From assembly GCA_017942005.1 (NCBI GenBank), contig JAGAVJ010000003.1, positions 37,700 to 101,699 of the forward strand: 64,000 bases of DNA. Direction: 5' to 3'. Positions within the stretch are counted from its first letter, which is position 1. Every line of letters starts with the position of its first letter. The DNA comes from Clostridia bacterium (GTDB taxonomy: Bacteria > Bacillota > Clostridia > Oscillospirales > CAG-272). The position numbers and the translations under genes are program-made. The notes below the pieces were generated by a model. The model was given only the letters and a program-made list of their open reading frames with translations. It was not told where the DNA came from and made no database searches. Of the stretch, positions 1 to 8,867 are shown piece after piece.

Positions 1-261
1 GTCATTGTTTTCGCAGATGAGCCCCGTGCCGTCAAAGTGTGTCACAAGGGTGGCGCTGTTTCCGTGGATGTGCAGGTGTACCGCTCCCTGTATCAAAATG
101 GGGCGGCTGATGTAATATGTTCCTTTTTTAAAGTGAACATGCACCGGTGTTTCGCCGTCATACCGGATCGCGTCAAAAACAGACTGCAGCGCATCTGCCA
201 TATCGTTTCCCGTATCCGGGAAAATACCTGCGTCCTGTAACCACAGGGGTGTCGTATTCAT
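1..261 (-). CDS. Right-handed beta-helix (pectate-lyase-like) protein, N-terminal part only
   Basis: The minus strand reads from ATG at 261 to the window edge without a stop, giving 87 residues. The N-terminus has the fold pattern of secreted or cytoplasmic polysaccharide-lyase/GH28-like beta-helix proteins: a short segment FPDTGNDMADALQSVFDAI, then VHFKKGTYYI and a strand-rich stretch with IHGNSATL. In that family the first motif caps the helix and the KKGTYYI strand is the first coil. No signal peptide is visible. The substrate cannot be judged because the catalytic part lies outside the window. Its start is preceded by an unusual leader (258-312). Family assignment is by pattern only. Confidence 0.6.
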   Translation of the reverse strand, partial: MNTTPLWLQDAGIFPDTGNDMADALQSVFDAIRYDGETPVHVHFKKGTYYISRPILIQGAVHLHIHGNSATLVTHFDGTGLICENND

Positions 262-312
262 AAAAGCAAACCTCGCTTTTGCATGGTACCTTTACGCAAA
301 AGCTTCCTTTCC
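258..312 (-). promoter_or_regulatory. Split Shine-Dalgarno leader with 13-residue overlapping ORF
   Basis: On the minus strand an AAAGGA ribosome binding site (about 305-310) is followed by a hairpin (GCTTTTGC/GCAAAAGC) before the ATG at 261. A TTG codon at 299 opens an ORF beginning TTG CGT AAA and encoding MRKGTMQKRGLLL; its TGA (260-258) overlaps the gene start as ATGA. The main ATG has only a weak GAGG of its own nearby. Translational coupling is inferred. Confidence 0.4.
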
Positions 313-353
313 AATGAAATTTTTGGGTGGCTGTCAATCATCGCTATGCGACT

Positions 354-382
354 ATTATAGCATTGAAAGAGCAGAAATGCAA
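354..382 (-). promoter_or_regulatory. Promoter for the beta-helix gene
   Basis: Minus-strand -35 TTGCAT (382-377), 17-base spacer and -10 TATAAT (359-354). It sits about 45 bases upstream of the leader ribosome binding site. Confidence 0.55.
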
Positions 383-415
383 GGGAAAATCTAAAATCGG
401 CGGAATTATTTTCAA

Positions 416-585
416 CGTAAGTTCGATAGAATTCTCGGGGAAAACGTTATATGTATCAATCAAATCAAAACTGTACGTTTTTTGCTTGATTGATACATAT
501 TTTACTGGTTTCTCTATTTAAAAGTTTTTGCGGTGGAGTTTGAGGAGGTGCTTTTTTCAAAAAGCATCTCCTCATCGAACTCACG
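416..585. repeat. Modular inverted-repeat element, copy 1 (hairpin B damaged)
   Basis: It starts CGTAAGTTCGAT and ends ATCGAACTCACG. The left GGGGAAAAC hairpin has lost its second arm, while the right hairpin (GAGGAGGTGC ... GCATCTCCTC) is intact. The central linker, including a GTACGTTTTTTGCTTGAT stretch, is shared with the copy at 28810. The rest of 262-820 holds only the two promoters and no gene I can support. Confidence 0.75.
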
Positions 586-718
586 TTTTTTAAGCCAGAA
601 GCAGCACAAAGCAAAGCCTGCGGCATGCTTTCGTCCTCACAATGCTTTTTCGTAGTTCTTATATGAAGAATTTTCGCCGGTGTTCACCATTCTTAAATAA
701 AAGGTTCAATTATTTCCC

Positions 719-747
719 TTGATTTTCCACAGAAAATATGCTACACT
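719..747 (+). promoter_or_regulatory. Promoter for the polysaccharide deacetylase gene
   Basis: TTGATT at 719-724, 17-base spacer, TACACT at 742-747. Because the -35 box begins at 719, any in-frame start there cannot be the true one; this supports initiation at 821. Confidence 0.55.
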
Positions 748-820
748 ATGTTCAATAAGAGATATCGCCCTGCCATTGCCTTGTCTTAAAATCATCCGGT
801 TTGAAAGGAATTCGCCCAAA

Positions 821-2113
821 ATGAAGTCCCGCTTCTCCTTAAATCACCCACCCCGTACTTCTTCCACCTTCTGTTTCCGCCATGTCATATCCGTTTGTGC
901 TTTGATGCTCTTTGTGTTTTTGTGTCTGCCGCAGATCGTATCCTGCCGCGGGCAAACACCGCATGACACTGCAGCGGTGGACACCGCAGTGGTGGACAGC
1001 ATAACGGTATCACCTCCCCAAACGTCCGACACAGAACCGTCTGATATCGAAAGCACTGCACCAGATACATCTGCACCAGATACATCCAAATCGGAAACAT
1101 CCGAACCAGAGATATCTGAAACGAATGCATCCGATAGAAAGGAAACAACGCCAATAGAGGCAATCTCTACCGCTGCGGACACGGAAACCGGGGATTTGCC
1201 TGTACAACCCGATTCCCGCATCCGCATTCCCAAGCTGCGCGGCATGACGCTTGCAGAAGCGAAAGCCGTTCTCATAGAATCAGGTCTGACATACGAGGTA
1301 ACAGAAGAATATTCCGCACAGGCAGCAGCAGGTACGGTTCTGCGTGCACAGTTCTGGGGAAAAGTAGAGGAAGACTGTTACCGTGTCAACGGGGAACATC
1401 CTATTGCGCTGACGGTCAGTAAAAAAAATCATCAAAAGAGCAATGTGACAGCAGTGGACGAAAAGCGCATATATCTCACCTTTGACGACGGTCCCTGCCA
1501 GGGGACAGACACCGTACTTGACATTTTAGAGGAATATGGTATCCACGCAACCTTTTTTACGCTTGGCACTTATGCAAACATCTATCCGGAACGCATTCGT
1601 GCCATCCGGGACGGCGGACACCTGCTCGGCTGTCATTCCTATTCCCACGACTATGAGAGCCTGTATGCATCGGCAGACGCCGCACTTGCGGAAATCGCAC
1701 AATGGAAAGAAACCGTGGAAAAGGCGCTCAACGAACCGGTAGATGACGACATTGTCTTTCGCTTTCCCGGCGGTACAACCACCTATTATCTGGACGACAA
1801 CCGTTTTGAGGAAATTTTCTGGGCGATTACAGACGCAGGCTACCGTTCGTTTGACTGGACGTTTGCCGACAACGACCGTTATTTGAAGGGCAAACCGGAA
1901 GATCAGCCGATTGAAGAATTTTTAAAAGCTTCAACCCTCTCCTCTCTCAAAAACTGTGCCGCCGCTCCCGCATGGCCGAAAATCATGCTGATGCACGATA
2001 CCTCCCCAGAAACCATTTCCATCCTGCCGTGGATCATCGAAACACTACAGGAAGAAGGCTACACCTTCGGCACTCTGGATGAACTGGACGGGTACTGGAT
2101 CGCTCATAAATGA
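821..2113 (+). CDS. Polysaccharide deacetylase lipoprotein (PASTA + NodB domains)
   Basis: 430 residues from the ATG at 821, which has GAAAGGA 12 bases upstream; longer in-frame starts fall inside the promoter. A signal peptide ends in a lipobox (IVSC), so the protein is probably anchored to the outer face of the membrane. A Thr/Ser/Glu/Asp-rich linker follows, then a PASTA-like segment (IPKLRGMTLAEAKAVLIESG) and a NodB carbohydrate-esterase-4 domain with TFDDGP, HSYSH, RFPGG and LMHD motifs, which hold the metal-binding Asp and His residues and the catalytic residues. Family members remove N-acetyl groups from peptidoglycan; PASTA modules bind cell wall, which fits. The linker is acidic and repetitive (SETSEPEISE), probably a spacer across the wall. 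It is a single-gene unit, followed by an orphan repeat hairpin at 2129. Confidence 0.85.
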   Translation: MKSRFSLNHPPRTSSTFCFRHVISVCALMLFVFLCLPQIVSCRGQTPHDTAAVDTAVVDSITVSPPQTSDTEPSDIESTAPDTSAPDTSKSETSEPEISETNASDRKETTPIEAISTAADTETGDLPVQPDSRIRIPKLRGMTLAEAKAVLIESGLTYEVTEEYSAQAAAGTVLRAQFWGKVEEDCYRVNGEHPIALTVSKKNHQKSNVTAVDEKRIYLTFDDGPCQGTDTVLDILEEYGIHATFFTLGTYANIYPERIRAIRDGGHLLGCHSYSHDYESLYASADAALAEIAQWKETVEKALNEPVDDDIVFRFPGGTTTYYLDDNRFEEIFWAITDAGYRSFDWTFADNDRYLKGKPEDQPIEEFLKASTLSSLKNCAAAPAWPKIMLMHDTSPETISILPWIIETLQEEGYTFGTLDELDGYWIAHK

Positions 2114-2128
2114 GCAGAAGAGAACGAT

Positions 2129-2182
2129 GAGGAGGTGCTTTTTGAAAAAAGCACCTCCTCAAACTCCTCTGTAAAAACTTTT
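2129..2182. repeat. Single hairpin-A half element
   Basis: A 32-base near-perfect hairpin (GAGGAGGTGC ... GCACCTCCTC) plus the family tail AAACTCCTCTGTAAAAACTTTT. It lies between convergent genes but lacks a classical U-tract after the stem. Confidence 0.7.
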
Positions 2183-2204
2183 CACGAATATTAGTTTTTG
2201 CGCG

Positions 2205-3101
2205 CTATAAACTCCTCCATAAAACCCGGTTGTCCTCGATACAGATGTCGATGACGTTTATGTCCCGCAGCCATGACAGATAGGAACGCACGGTACTGCC
2301 AACCAGAACATATTGCTCCATGGTCATGCGCAGTCCAAACGCATCAAAGACCTCCTTTAGCAGCGTTTCAAAGGATTTCGGTGTTTGCAGCGCCTCCTTG
2401 ATCCAGGCGGCAATTTCATCGACGGTGCGGCGGTTTTCTTGTGTCAGTTCAATGATTTCATCGGCAGAAAATGCGTCCGCATGGGCAGGGACAAAAATGG
2501 TGCCGTCATGCGCCTGCGCCATCTCCTCCACAAAATCGAGCGTCTTTTTGTATGCATCGACGTCATATAGAAACGTGACACGATATTTTTCCAATGTCGT
2601 CTTGCTGCAAATACAGTCCGCCAGAAATACGACACGGTCCGGGGTACGGATGCCGATCATATCAAAAAAGTGACCGGGCAGCGGGATGACCTCCAGCATA
2701 TCGGGAAAATCCGGACTTGTAATGTCTTTGACCTCGCTTTCCTCCGCTTGCAGGAATTTGTGGCGCAGGTCACGCATCGGATATCCGCCGTACAGAAACG
2801 CGGGTTCCAGTACCGTGTGTGCAATAAATGCCGTTTCTATGCCGGATGCAAAGATGATGCACCCGGTCTGCTGCTGCAAATACCGGTTTCCGCCGGTGTG
2901 GTCTGCATTGGAATGCGTGTTGATGATACCCTTGAGCTGCCATCCCTGTGCGTCGAGTATTTTGCGCACCTTCTTCCCCGCTTCCTTGTCGTTTCCGCTG
3001 TCGATCAAATAGACATCGGTTTCATTTGCACGGTAAATCCCAATTTTGGCGGGACAATTGATATAATAACTGCGGTCTGTAAGTTGTTTTAATTCGTACA
3101 T
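2205..3101 (-). CDS. MBL-fold metallohydrolase
   Basis: 298 residues. The metallo-beta-lactamase signature is NTHSNADHTGG (residues about 60-70), an HxNxDH variant of the usual HxHxDH with Asn in place of the second His; further metal-ligand candidates are in LPGHFFD (about 142-148), LADCI and PAHAD. The glyoxalase-II-like spacing suggests a hydrolase of thioesters or related small molecules; the C-terminal 80 residues form a helical extension that could bind substrate or dimerise. The start has AGAGGAAA upstream. It is the last gene of a minus-strand run from 5624, 71 bases after the zinc-ribbon gene. Substrate unknown. Confidence 0.75.
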   Translation of the reverse strand: MYELKQLTDRSYYINCPAKIGIYRANETDVYLIDSGNDKEAGKKVRKILDAQGWQLKGIINTHSNADHTGGNRYLQQQTGCIIFASGIETAFIAHTVLEPAFLYGGYPMRDLRHKFLQAEESEVKDITSPDFPDMLEVIPLPGHFFDMIGIRTPDRVVFLADCICSKTTLEKYRVTFLYDVDAYKKTLDFVEEMAQAHDGTIFVPAHADAFSADEIIELTQENRRTVDEIAAWIKEALQTPKSFETLLKEVFDAFGLRMTMEQYVLVGSTVRSYLSWLRDINVIDICIEDNRVLWRSL

Positions 3102-3172
3102 TGTATTGTTTTTTCCTCTTTTTCATTGGATTCAGTTTTATCTGCGACAGCAAACCGAATTTCGGATATCTC

Positions 3173-4003
3173 CTATTCTCCGTCCTTCTGCGTTTGCGTC
3201 TCTGTTTTTGGTTCCTTTGGCAAAAACAGCGGTACGCCGCAGGTCAAACAGAATCTGTCACCAGGCGTAATGCCTTTACTGCCGCATGCAGGACAAACGG
3301 TATCTTTGGACGTTTCTTTCGGTGAAATTTCTTTTTTTGATGTTTCCTTTTGTGCAGGTTCGGCAGAAGATGCGTTTGGTGCCGCAGGCTTTACGGTATC
3401 GTCAGATACCACGGTATCAGATGATACCACGAAATCCGATGCCGCCGATGAATGCGCAATCGGATCAGACGATACGGTATCCGGCTGTCCCGAATATGGC
3501 GGTGTCTGCATCGTTTGTTTTTGATTGTCTTGTTTATGCACATCCTGCAGTTTCGCCGCAGAAGCTTTTACATCCCCTGCACGCCTTGCATCCTGCGCAG
3601 ATTCCACACCCTGTGGAATTTTTTTCTGCGGCAATTTTCGCTGTACGCTGTCGTTATCTTTCTGTTTTTGTTCTTTTGGACGCGTTTGCAGCGGTTTCCG
3701 TTTCCGTGTAAGCAGAAGCACGCATACCGCAGCGACAACAGTCACCATCCCAAGCAGCAGTACCGCAGGATACAGCCGCAGCAGCCGTCCCATGACAGCG
3801 GAACAGTACAAAAGCCGTGTGCCCAAGGTCATGCAGTACATGGTAATGCCGACACACAGCAGCAAACACGAGAGGACACACAAAAGAAGACCGATTCTGC
3901 GACGGCTTTTCAAGACTGTTTCTTTTTGTGCACGTATGTCCTTTTCTTTTTGCGCTTGAAGTTCTTCCTCCAAACGTTTTTTGGGGTTTAATTGATGCTT
4001 CAC
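3173..4003 (-). CDS. Membrane protein with C-terminal zinc ribbon, unknown function
   Basis: 276 residues from a GTG start at 4003 with GGGAGGAATTAGGAA upstream. I do not recognise a named family. The N-terminal 35 residues are charged and probably coiled coil (EEELQAQKEKDIRAQKE). Two membrane segments follow (about 37-57 and 78-98), then a long Lys/Gln then Ser/Thr/Asp-rich disordered linker with repeated SSDTVVSDDT-type units, and a terminal zinc ribbon CPACGSKG ... FCLTCG. This layout, two membrane helices plus a cytoplasmic zinc ribbon on a flexible tether, is seen in many Clostridia proteins of unknown role. It follows the 520-residue gene by 58 bases and is probably co-transcribed. Confidence 0.6.
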   Translation of the reverse strand: MKHQLNPKKRLEEELQAQKEKDIRAQKETVLKSRRRIGLLLCVLSCLLLCVGITMYCMTLGTRLLYCSAVMGRLLRLYPAVLLLGMVTVVAAVCVLLLTRKRKPLQTRPKEQKQKDNDSVQRKLPQKKIPQGVESAQDARRAGDVKASAAKLQDVHKQDNQKQTMQTPPYSGQPDTVSSDPIAHSSAASDFVVSSDTVVSDDTVKPAAPNASSAEPAQKETSKKEISPKETSKDTVCPACGSKGITPGDRFCLTCGVPLFLPKEPKTETQTQKDGE

Positions 4004-4061
4004 TTCCTAATTCCTCCCAAAGCTGCTTTTCCGGGTTTCATCCCGTTTGGCATGGCGGCGC

Positions 4062-5624
4062 TTAACGTTCCGCGCTGGCGACGCCATATCGAATTTCCGC
4101 GATTGCATGGAACCGTTTCTGTTCTATATGCAGATTCCGTGTAAACGTCTCGAGCGCTGTTTCCGCTGTAAATGTCAGTTCGTAAAATACGGATTCTTCA
4201 CTGGTGGAATCGGGCGCTGTCTCCAACATTCTGACCGCGGCGGAAACGGTGCTCCCCATATCGGTTACAATAAAATCCTTTTTGGTAAGCGGCTTTCCGT
4301 TTTTTGTGCCAAGTGCGGACGCCATCTGAACCGTTACCGTTACAGCCGGAAACTGCGTGGTATCCACATCGGTAATCACCAATCCCCCATAAACAGTTTG
4401 CAGCTGCTTCCATACAAACGCAAAAAAAGACTCCGATTCTGTGTCGCCCCTGGAAACCGCCTCTGCGTCCCCGCCGGGGATATCGCTGTATGCATCAGAT
4501 GGGATTTCCCACAAGCCGAGCATCCATGTCAGCCGCTCCCAGGCAGACTCCGCACCATCATCTGGTGCAGTGCCGTATGCGGACGACTGACTGTATTTGA
4601 CCAATGTCAAAAAGGCTTCTTCCGCCGGATCTACAGCGGATGCAATCTGCACGGCTGCACGGTTTGAGTCCGCAGCGTCGGCGTTCTTTTTCAAAAGTGT
4701 TAAAATACACGCTGCCGCCGCTTTTTCATCTCCCGCGCGGAAATGCAGGTGCGCCAGCGTCAAGCGGTACGCAGTGCTGTCCTTATGCGATAACGGTGTT
4801 TTCTCGCACAGAAAATTGACCGCGCGCCGCGCCATTTCCGCCGATTTCAGCGGCAGATTGTCTGAACCGCTGCCGTCTGCGTTCCTATCCTGACGGTATC
4901 CAAGCGCCGCAAGATTTGCAAGGATGGCGCGGTGTTCCGGCGACTTATCGGAACGGTACAGAATTTCTGCCGCCTCATATGCCATTTGCCAGTTTTGATA
5001 TTTGACAGCGGAAAGCAAATTGGTTCGCTTTGCAAGCAGGGAATCTTCACTTAACCAAAGCATTGCCGGCGACGGTGCGCTTTCCGTGGAGAACAAACCG
5101 TACAGCACTGCTTCTGTTCCGGAAAGCGTATTTGCGCGGAGTTCTTTTTTCACGTCCGCCAAAATTTCGTCCAGTGCACGTTTCGTCGTCTCATCCGGTG
5201 CCGTACCGCCATTGTCCGCACCGTGAACCGCCGTTACTCGTGCCTTTGCAGCTTCTATGACTGCCAATATCCGCGCAAGCCGCTGATCCTTTTTGTCAAA
5301 ACGGTCATCTGCGACACCTGCGATGGCATTGCCTGCAAGTGCAGACGCACCGTCATAGTCCGCCGCATATCCCCGTGCCAGCACGCGCAGAGTACGGGAA
5401 AGCTTGTTTTCCCTGCGCTGCTCCGCACACGATGCAAGCATTTCTGCCGACGCGGTATTGCCTTCTTCCAGAAGCAGCGCCGCCCCTGCATTCAAACCGC
5501 GCACATAGGCATTCACTGCAGTGCTGTACATTACAGCAGAAGCTGCCGCTGTGCAGACAACAAGCAAAAGTGCTGCGGCGATGACAAGAACCGCCGTCTT
5601 TTTGATGTTCATACGGATCACCAT
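4062..5624 (-). CDS. Ala-rich membrane-anchored helical protein, unknown function
   Basis: 520 residues as called; an alternative start (MNIKKTAVL) lies at 5612. One N-terminal membrane segment (AVLVIAAALLLVVCTAAA) is followed by an Ala/Leu/Glu-rich region with helix-pair periodicity resembling tetratricopeptide-type solenoids (ALAGNAIAGV, AYEAAEILY, AAACILTLL), and a beta-rich end of about 110 residues (VVITDVDTTQFPAVTVTVQ). No catalytic motif is visible. It begins a minus-strand run with the zinc-ribbon protein and the MBL hydrolase, so the three may act together at the membrane, but nothing shows how. Ribosome binding site GAGAGG is present but distant. Confidence 0.55.
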   Translation of the reverse strand: MVIRMNIKKTAVLVIAAALLLVVCTAAASAVMYSTAVNAYVRGLNAGAALLLEEGNTASAEMLASCAEQRRENKLSRTLRVLARGYAADYDGASALAGNAIAGVADDRFDKKDQRLARILAVIEAAKARVTAVHGADNGGTAPDETTKRALDEILADVKKELRANTLSGTEAVLYGLFSTESAPSPAMLWLSEDSLLAKRTNLLSAVKYQNWQMAYEAAEILYRSDKSPEHRAILANLAALGYRQDRNADGSGSDNLPLKSAEMARRAVNFLCEKTPLSHKDSTAYRLTLAHLHFRAGDEKAAAACILTLLKKNADAADSNRAAVQIASAVDPAEEAFLTLVKYSQSSAYGTAPDDGAESAWERLTWMLGLWEIPSDAYSDIPGGDAEAVSRGDTESESFFAFVWKQLQTVYGGLVITDVDTTQFPAVTVTVQMASALGTKNGKPLTKKDFIVTDMGSTVSAAVRMLETAPDSTSEESVFYELTFTAETALETFTRNLHIEQKRFHAIAEIRYGVASAER

Positions 5625-5843
5625 AACCGCGCATGGGCGCAGTGTGTTCCTCTCGTTTGATTTTGATACCTATATTATATCACAAATGATAGAAAAACGT
5701 CAAGTATACGCACAAGAACAAGCGCAGCAAAGGAAGTTTCTTTTTCAGAGAAACCAATGGAGCTATTGCAAGTTAAAAACATGCAACACCCCCATCCCTT
5801 TTTTAAGCCTGAACACATAAAAATCTCCCAACCGTCTCCCTCC

Positions 5844-5892
5844 AAAAAAAGTTTTTGAGGGTTATAGGGGACTTTTTTCAAAAAGTCCCCTA
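5844..5892. repeat. Hairpin-C repeat
   Basis: Tail AAAAGTTTTTGAGGGTTAT followed by the hairpin AGGGGACTTTTT/AAAAAGTCCCCT. A degraded GGGCTGTYGCA-type palindrome lies just before it (5757-5795). Otherwise 5625-6124 holds only the alaS promoter. Confidence 0.65.
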
Positions 5893-5963
5893 ACCGTACT
5901 CCCTTACTCTGTGGTATCTTTCAAAAATATATGCTGTTGCTTCGATTATTTCCAAAGAAAATC

Positions 5964-5993
5964 TTGACCCGGCGGTACATTCTATGATATAAT
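5964..5993 (+). promoter_or_regulatory. alaS promoter
   Basis: TTGACC at 5964-5969, 18-base spacer, TATAAT at 5988-5993. The leader to the alaS start is about 125 bases; I find no T-box core in it. Confidence 0.6.
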
Positions 5994-6124
5994 ATTATTT
6001 ATAGGAAATCAAATGCACTGTTCCAATAAAACCAACCCGTGCAAAGAATTGCTTTTGCGCTCTTTTTCCGGCTCGTTGTTTTTCTATGGACAGTATCATG
6101 ACATACGGAGGAATCAAACCCATC

Positions 6125-8755
6125 ATGAAATGGACTGGACTTAACGAAATCAGAGAAAAATATCTATCGTTTTTTGAGAGCAAGGGACACCTGCGCCTGC
6201 CAAGCTTTTCGCTTGTTCCGCAGGGAGACAAGTCTCTTCTGCTCATCAACTCCGGCATGGCGCCGATGAAGAAATTCTTTACAGGAGAAGTCACCCCGCC
6301 GAAGAACCGCGTCTGCACCTGCCAGAAGTGTATCCGTACCCCCGACCTTGAGCGTGTCGGTCACACCGCCCGTCACGGGACCTTCTTTGAAATGCTCGGC
6401 AACTTCTCCTTCGGCGACTACTTCAAAGAGGAAGCCATTCCGTGGGCATGGGAATTTCTGACGCGTGTCATGGAAATCCCGGAAAACCTCTTGTGGCCGT
6501 CCGTCTATGAGGAGGACGACGAGGCATACGCCATTTGGCGCGACAAAATCGGCGTACCAGAAGAACACATCGTGCGTCTTGGCAAGGAAGACAACTTCTG
6601 GGAGCACGGCACCGGTCCCTGCGGTCCCTGCTCGGAAATTTACTTTGACCGCGGTGAAAAATACGGCTGCGGCAAACCGGACTGCAAGCCGGGCTGCGAC
6701 TGCGACCGCTATATGGAAATCTGGAACAATGTGTTCTCCCAGTTCAATAATATGGGCGACGGCACCTATGAGGAGCTTGCGCACAAGAACATCGATACCG
6801 GTATGGGTCTGGAACGTCTCGCATGCGTCATGCAGGGCGTCGACAATATGTTTGAAGTCGATACCATCCGCCGTGTGATTGACAAGGTCTGCGAGATTTC
6901 CGGCGAGCACTACGGTGATGACAAAAACAACGATATCTCCATCCGTGTTATCACCGACCACACCCGTTCTGCAATGTTCATGATTGCGGACGGCGTCATT
7001 CCGTCCAACGAAGGACGCGGCTATGTCCTGCGCAGAATCATCCGCCGTGCATGCCGTCATGGCAAGCTGCTGGGCATTAACCATGCATTTTTAGTCGATA
7101 TGGTGACCGTTGCCATTGAGGAATCCTGCGGCGCATATCCAGAGCTTTCCCAGCGTGCGGACTATATCAAAAAAGTGCTTTCCATGGAAGAGGAACGTTT
7201 TGACGCAACCATCGATGCCGGTCTTTCCATTCTCTCCGACTTAATTCGCGGTGCTGTGGAAAAGCATGCGGACACCATCTCCGGTGAAGAAGTCTTCAAG
7301 CTGTACGATACCTTTGGCTTCCCGATTGATCTGACCAAAGAAATTGCGGAGGAATCGCATCTGATTGTCGATGAAGAAACCTTTGACATGCTGATGAAGG
7401 ATCAGAAGAAGCGCGCAAGAGAAGCGCGTGCCAACATCAGCGGCTGGAGTGAAGCTTCCACCGATCTTTTGAAGGGTCTGCCCAAAACTGAATTCAACGG
7501 CTATACCGAATACCGTGCCCCTGCAAAAATTATTGCGATCCTTGCGGAAGATACCCTTGTGGAATCTGTTTCGGAAGGCGACTGCACCGTCATTCTCGAC
7601 CGTACCCCCTTCTATGGAGAAGGCGGCGGACAGGTTGGCGACACCGGCACGATTTATGCAGAAAAGAAGATGATCAACGTCTACGACACCAAGAAAAAGG
7701 ACGGCGTCTATCTGCACCTCTGCACCGTTGTCGAAGGTGAATTCCATGTTGGAGATACCGTCACCGCGGACATCGCCGACATGCGCCGTCCTGCCATTGC
7801 ACGCAATCACTCCGCATGTCACCTCCTGCAGGCTGCTCTGCGCCGTATACTTGGCGACCATGTGGAACAGGCAGGCTCCTATGTATCGGAAGACATCTGC
7901 CGCTTTGACTTCACCCACTTTGCAGCCATGACCGAAAAAGAACTTGCTGCGGTAGAAAAGCTCGTCAACCTGAATATTCTCGCAGCAAATGCCATTGTCA
8001 CAACAGAAACCGACATTGAAACCGCCCGTGCACAGGGAGCAATGGCGCTGTTCGGCGAAAAGTACGGCGACGTCGTCCGCATGGTGAAAATGGGCGACTT
8101 CTCGACGGAGCTTTGCGGCGGTACGCACTGCGCTTCTACCGGCAATATCGGTCTGTTCAAAATTATCAGTGAATCCTCTGTTGCTGCCGGCGTCAGAAGA
8201 ATTGAAGCTGTCACAGGCACCGGCGTGCTTGCACTGCTGGAAGAAAAGGACGGCATCCTCCACGCCGCAGCACAGGAGCTGAAGGCTGCCAATGTTCAGG
8301 ACCTGCCCAAGCGTGCAGCCCAGCTGCAAAACGAACTGAAGGCAGAAAAGCACGAAATTGAAGTGCTGAACGCAAAACTTGCAAGCACACAGACCGCAGA
8401 CATCATGGCAGGCGCTGTGGATGTGATGGGCGTATGCGTCGTCACCCATAAAACAGAAGGCATGAATCTTGACACGGTCAAGAATATGATCGACGATCTG
8501 CGTTCCCAAAAGGAAAATCTCTGCATTGTGCTTTCCGTCAACGACGGCGGCAAGCGAAATCTTGTTGCAGGCTGCGGCAAAGCGGCAGCTGCCCGCGGCG
8601 CGCATGCAGGAAACATCGTCCGTGAAGCTGCCAAGATCGCACAGGGCGGCGGCGGCGGACGTCCCGACTTTGCAACTGCCGGCATCAAGAACGCCGATAA
8701 AATCGACGAAGCGCTTGCCGCTGTCGCAGACCTTGTACGCGGCATGATAAAGTAA
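6125..8755 (+). CDS. alaS: Alanyl-tRNA synthetase
   Basis: 876 residues from the ATG at 6125, a normal length; GGAGG lies 12 bases upstream and the protein opens MKWTGLNEIREKYL as in most bacterial orthologues. It charges tRNA-Ala in the cytoplasm and edits Ser/Gly mischarging. The class II catalytic core occupies about the first 250 residues (motif 2 region HTARHGTFFEMLGNFSFGD; RYMEIWNNVFSQFN), followed by the tRNA recognition helical domain, the editing domain with the zinc motif HSACH (about 562) and CGGTHC (about 664), and the C-Ala domain ending GGGGRPDFATAG. All key residues are present. It is expressed from the promoter at 5964 and followed by hairpin repeats rather than a clear terminator. 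Confidence 0.97.
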   Translation: MKWTGLNEIREKYLSFFESKGHLRLPSFSLVPQGDKSLLLINSGMAPMKKFFTGEVTPPKNRVCTCQKCIRTPDLERVGHTARHGTFFEMLGNFSFGDYFKEEAIPWAWEFLTRVMEIPENLLWPSVYEEDDEAYAIWRDKIGVPEEHIVRLGKEDNFWEHGTGPCGPCSEIYFDRGEKYGCGKPDCKPGCDCDRYMEIWNNVFSQFNNMGDGTYEELAHKNIDTGMGLERLACVMQGVDNMFEVDTIRRVIDKVCEISGEHYGDDKNNDISIRVITDHTRSAMFMIADGVIPSNEGRGYVLRRIIRRACRHGKLLGINHAFLVDMVTVAIEESCGAYPELSQRADYIKKVLSMEEERFDATIDAGLSILSDLIRGAVEKHADTISGEEVFKLYDTFGFPIDLTKEIAEESHLIVDEETFDMLMKDQKKRAREARANISGWSEASTDLLKGLPKTEFNGYTEYRAPAKIIAILAEDTLVESVSEGDCTVILDRTPFYGEGGGQVGDTGTIYAEKKMINVYDTKKKDGVYLHLCTVVEGEFHVGDTVTADIADMRRPAIARNHSACHLLQAALRRILGDHVEQAGSYVSEDICRFDFTHFAAMTEKELAAVEKLVNLNILAANAIVTTETDIETARAQGAMALFGEKYGDVVRMVKMGDFSTELCGGTHCASTGNIGLFKIISESSVAAGVRRIEAVTGTGVLALLEEKDGILHAAAQELKAANVQDLPKRAAQLQNELKAEKHEIEVLNAKLASTQTADIMAGAVDVMGVCVVTHKTEGMNLDTVKNMIDDLRSQKENLCIVLSVNDGGKRNLVAGCGKAAAARGAHAGNIVREAAKIAQGGGGGRPDFATAGIKNADKIDEALAAVADLVRGMIK

Positions 8756-8772
8756 TTCTGGAGCGGAGCGTA

Positions 8773-8848
8773 TTTGGGACTTTGTCCCAAACCCTACACA
8801 AGGGACTTTTTGAAAAAAGTCCCTTGTGAATCTTCAAAAACTTTTTAG
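8773..8848. repeat. Hairpin pair after alaS (TTTGGGAC palindrome plus hairpin C)
   Basis: A short palindrome TTTGGGACTTTGTCCCAAA, then AAGGGACTTTTTGAAAAAAGTCCCTT with the family tail ending CTTCAAAAACTTTT. The repeat lies between alaS and the MazG gene and donates bases up to the latter's ribosome binding site. Confidence 0.65.
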
Positions 8849-8867
8849 GAAAGAGATTTTTATTATT

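Noticed and set aside
719..820. Longer N-terminus of the polysaccharide deacetylase from ATT/TTG-type codons near 719
   Set aside because: The promoter -35/-10 boxes occupy 719-747, no ribosome binding site is present, and the signal peptide begins at the 821 start.
2129..2160. Hairpin-A/B/C elements as ordinary Rho-independent terminators
   Set aside because: The T-runs are in the loop, not after the stem, and several copies lie in 5' leaders. Termination remains possible but is not the general explanation.
5994..6124. T-box riboswitch before alaS
   Set aside because: The leader is only about 125 bases and lacks the T-box sequence and antiterminator stem.
7241..8605. 454-codon open frame antisense to alaS
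   Set aside because: Shadow of a conserved gene; Cys/Phe-rich composition, no ribosome binding site and no recognisable domain.
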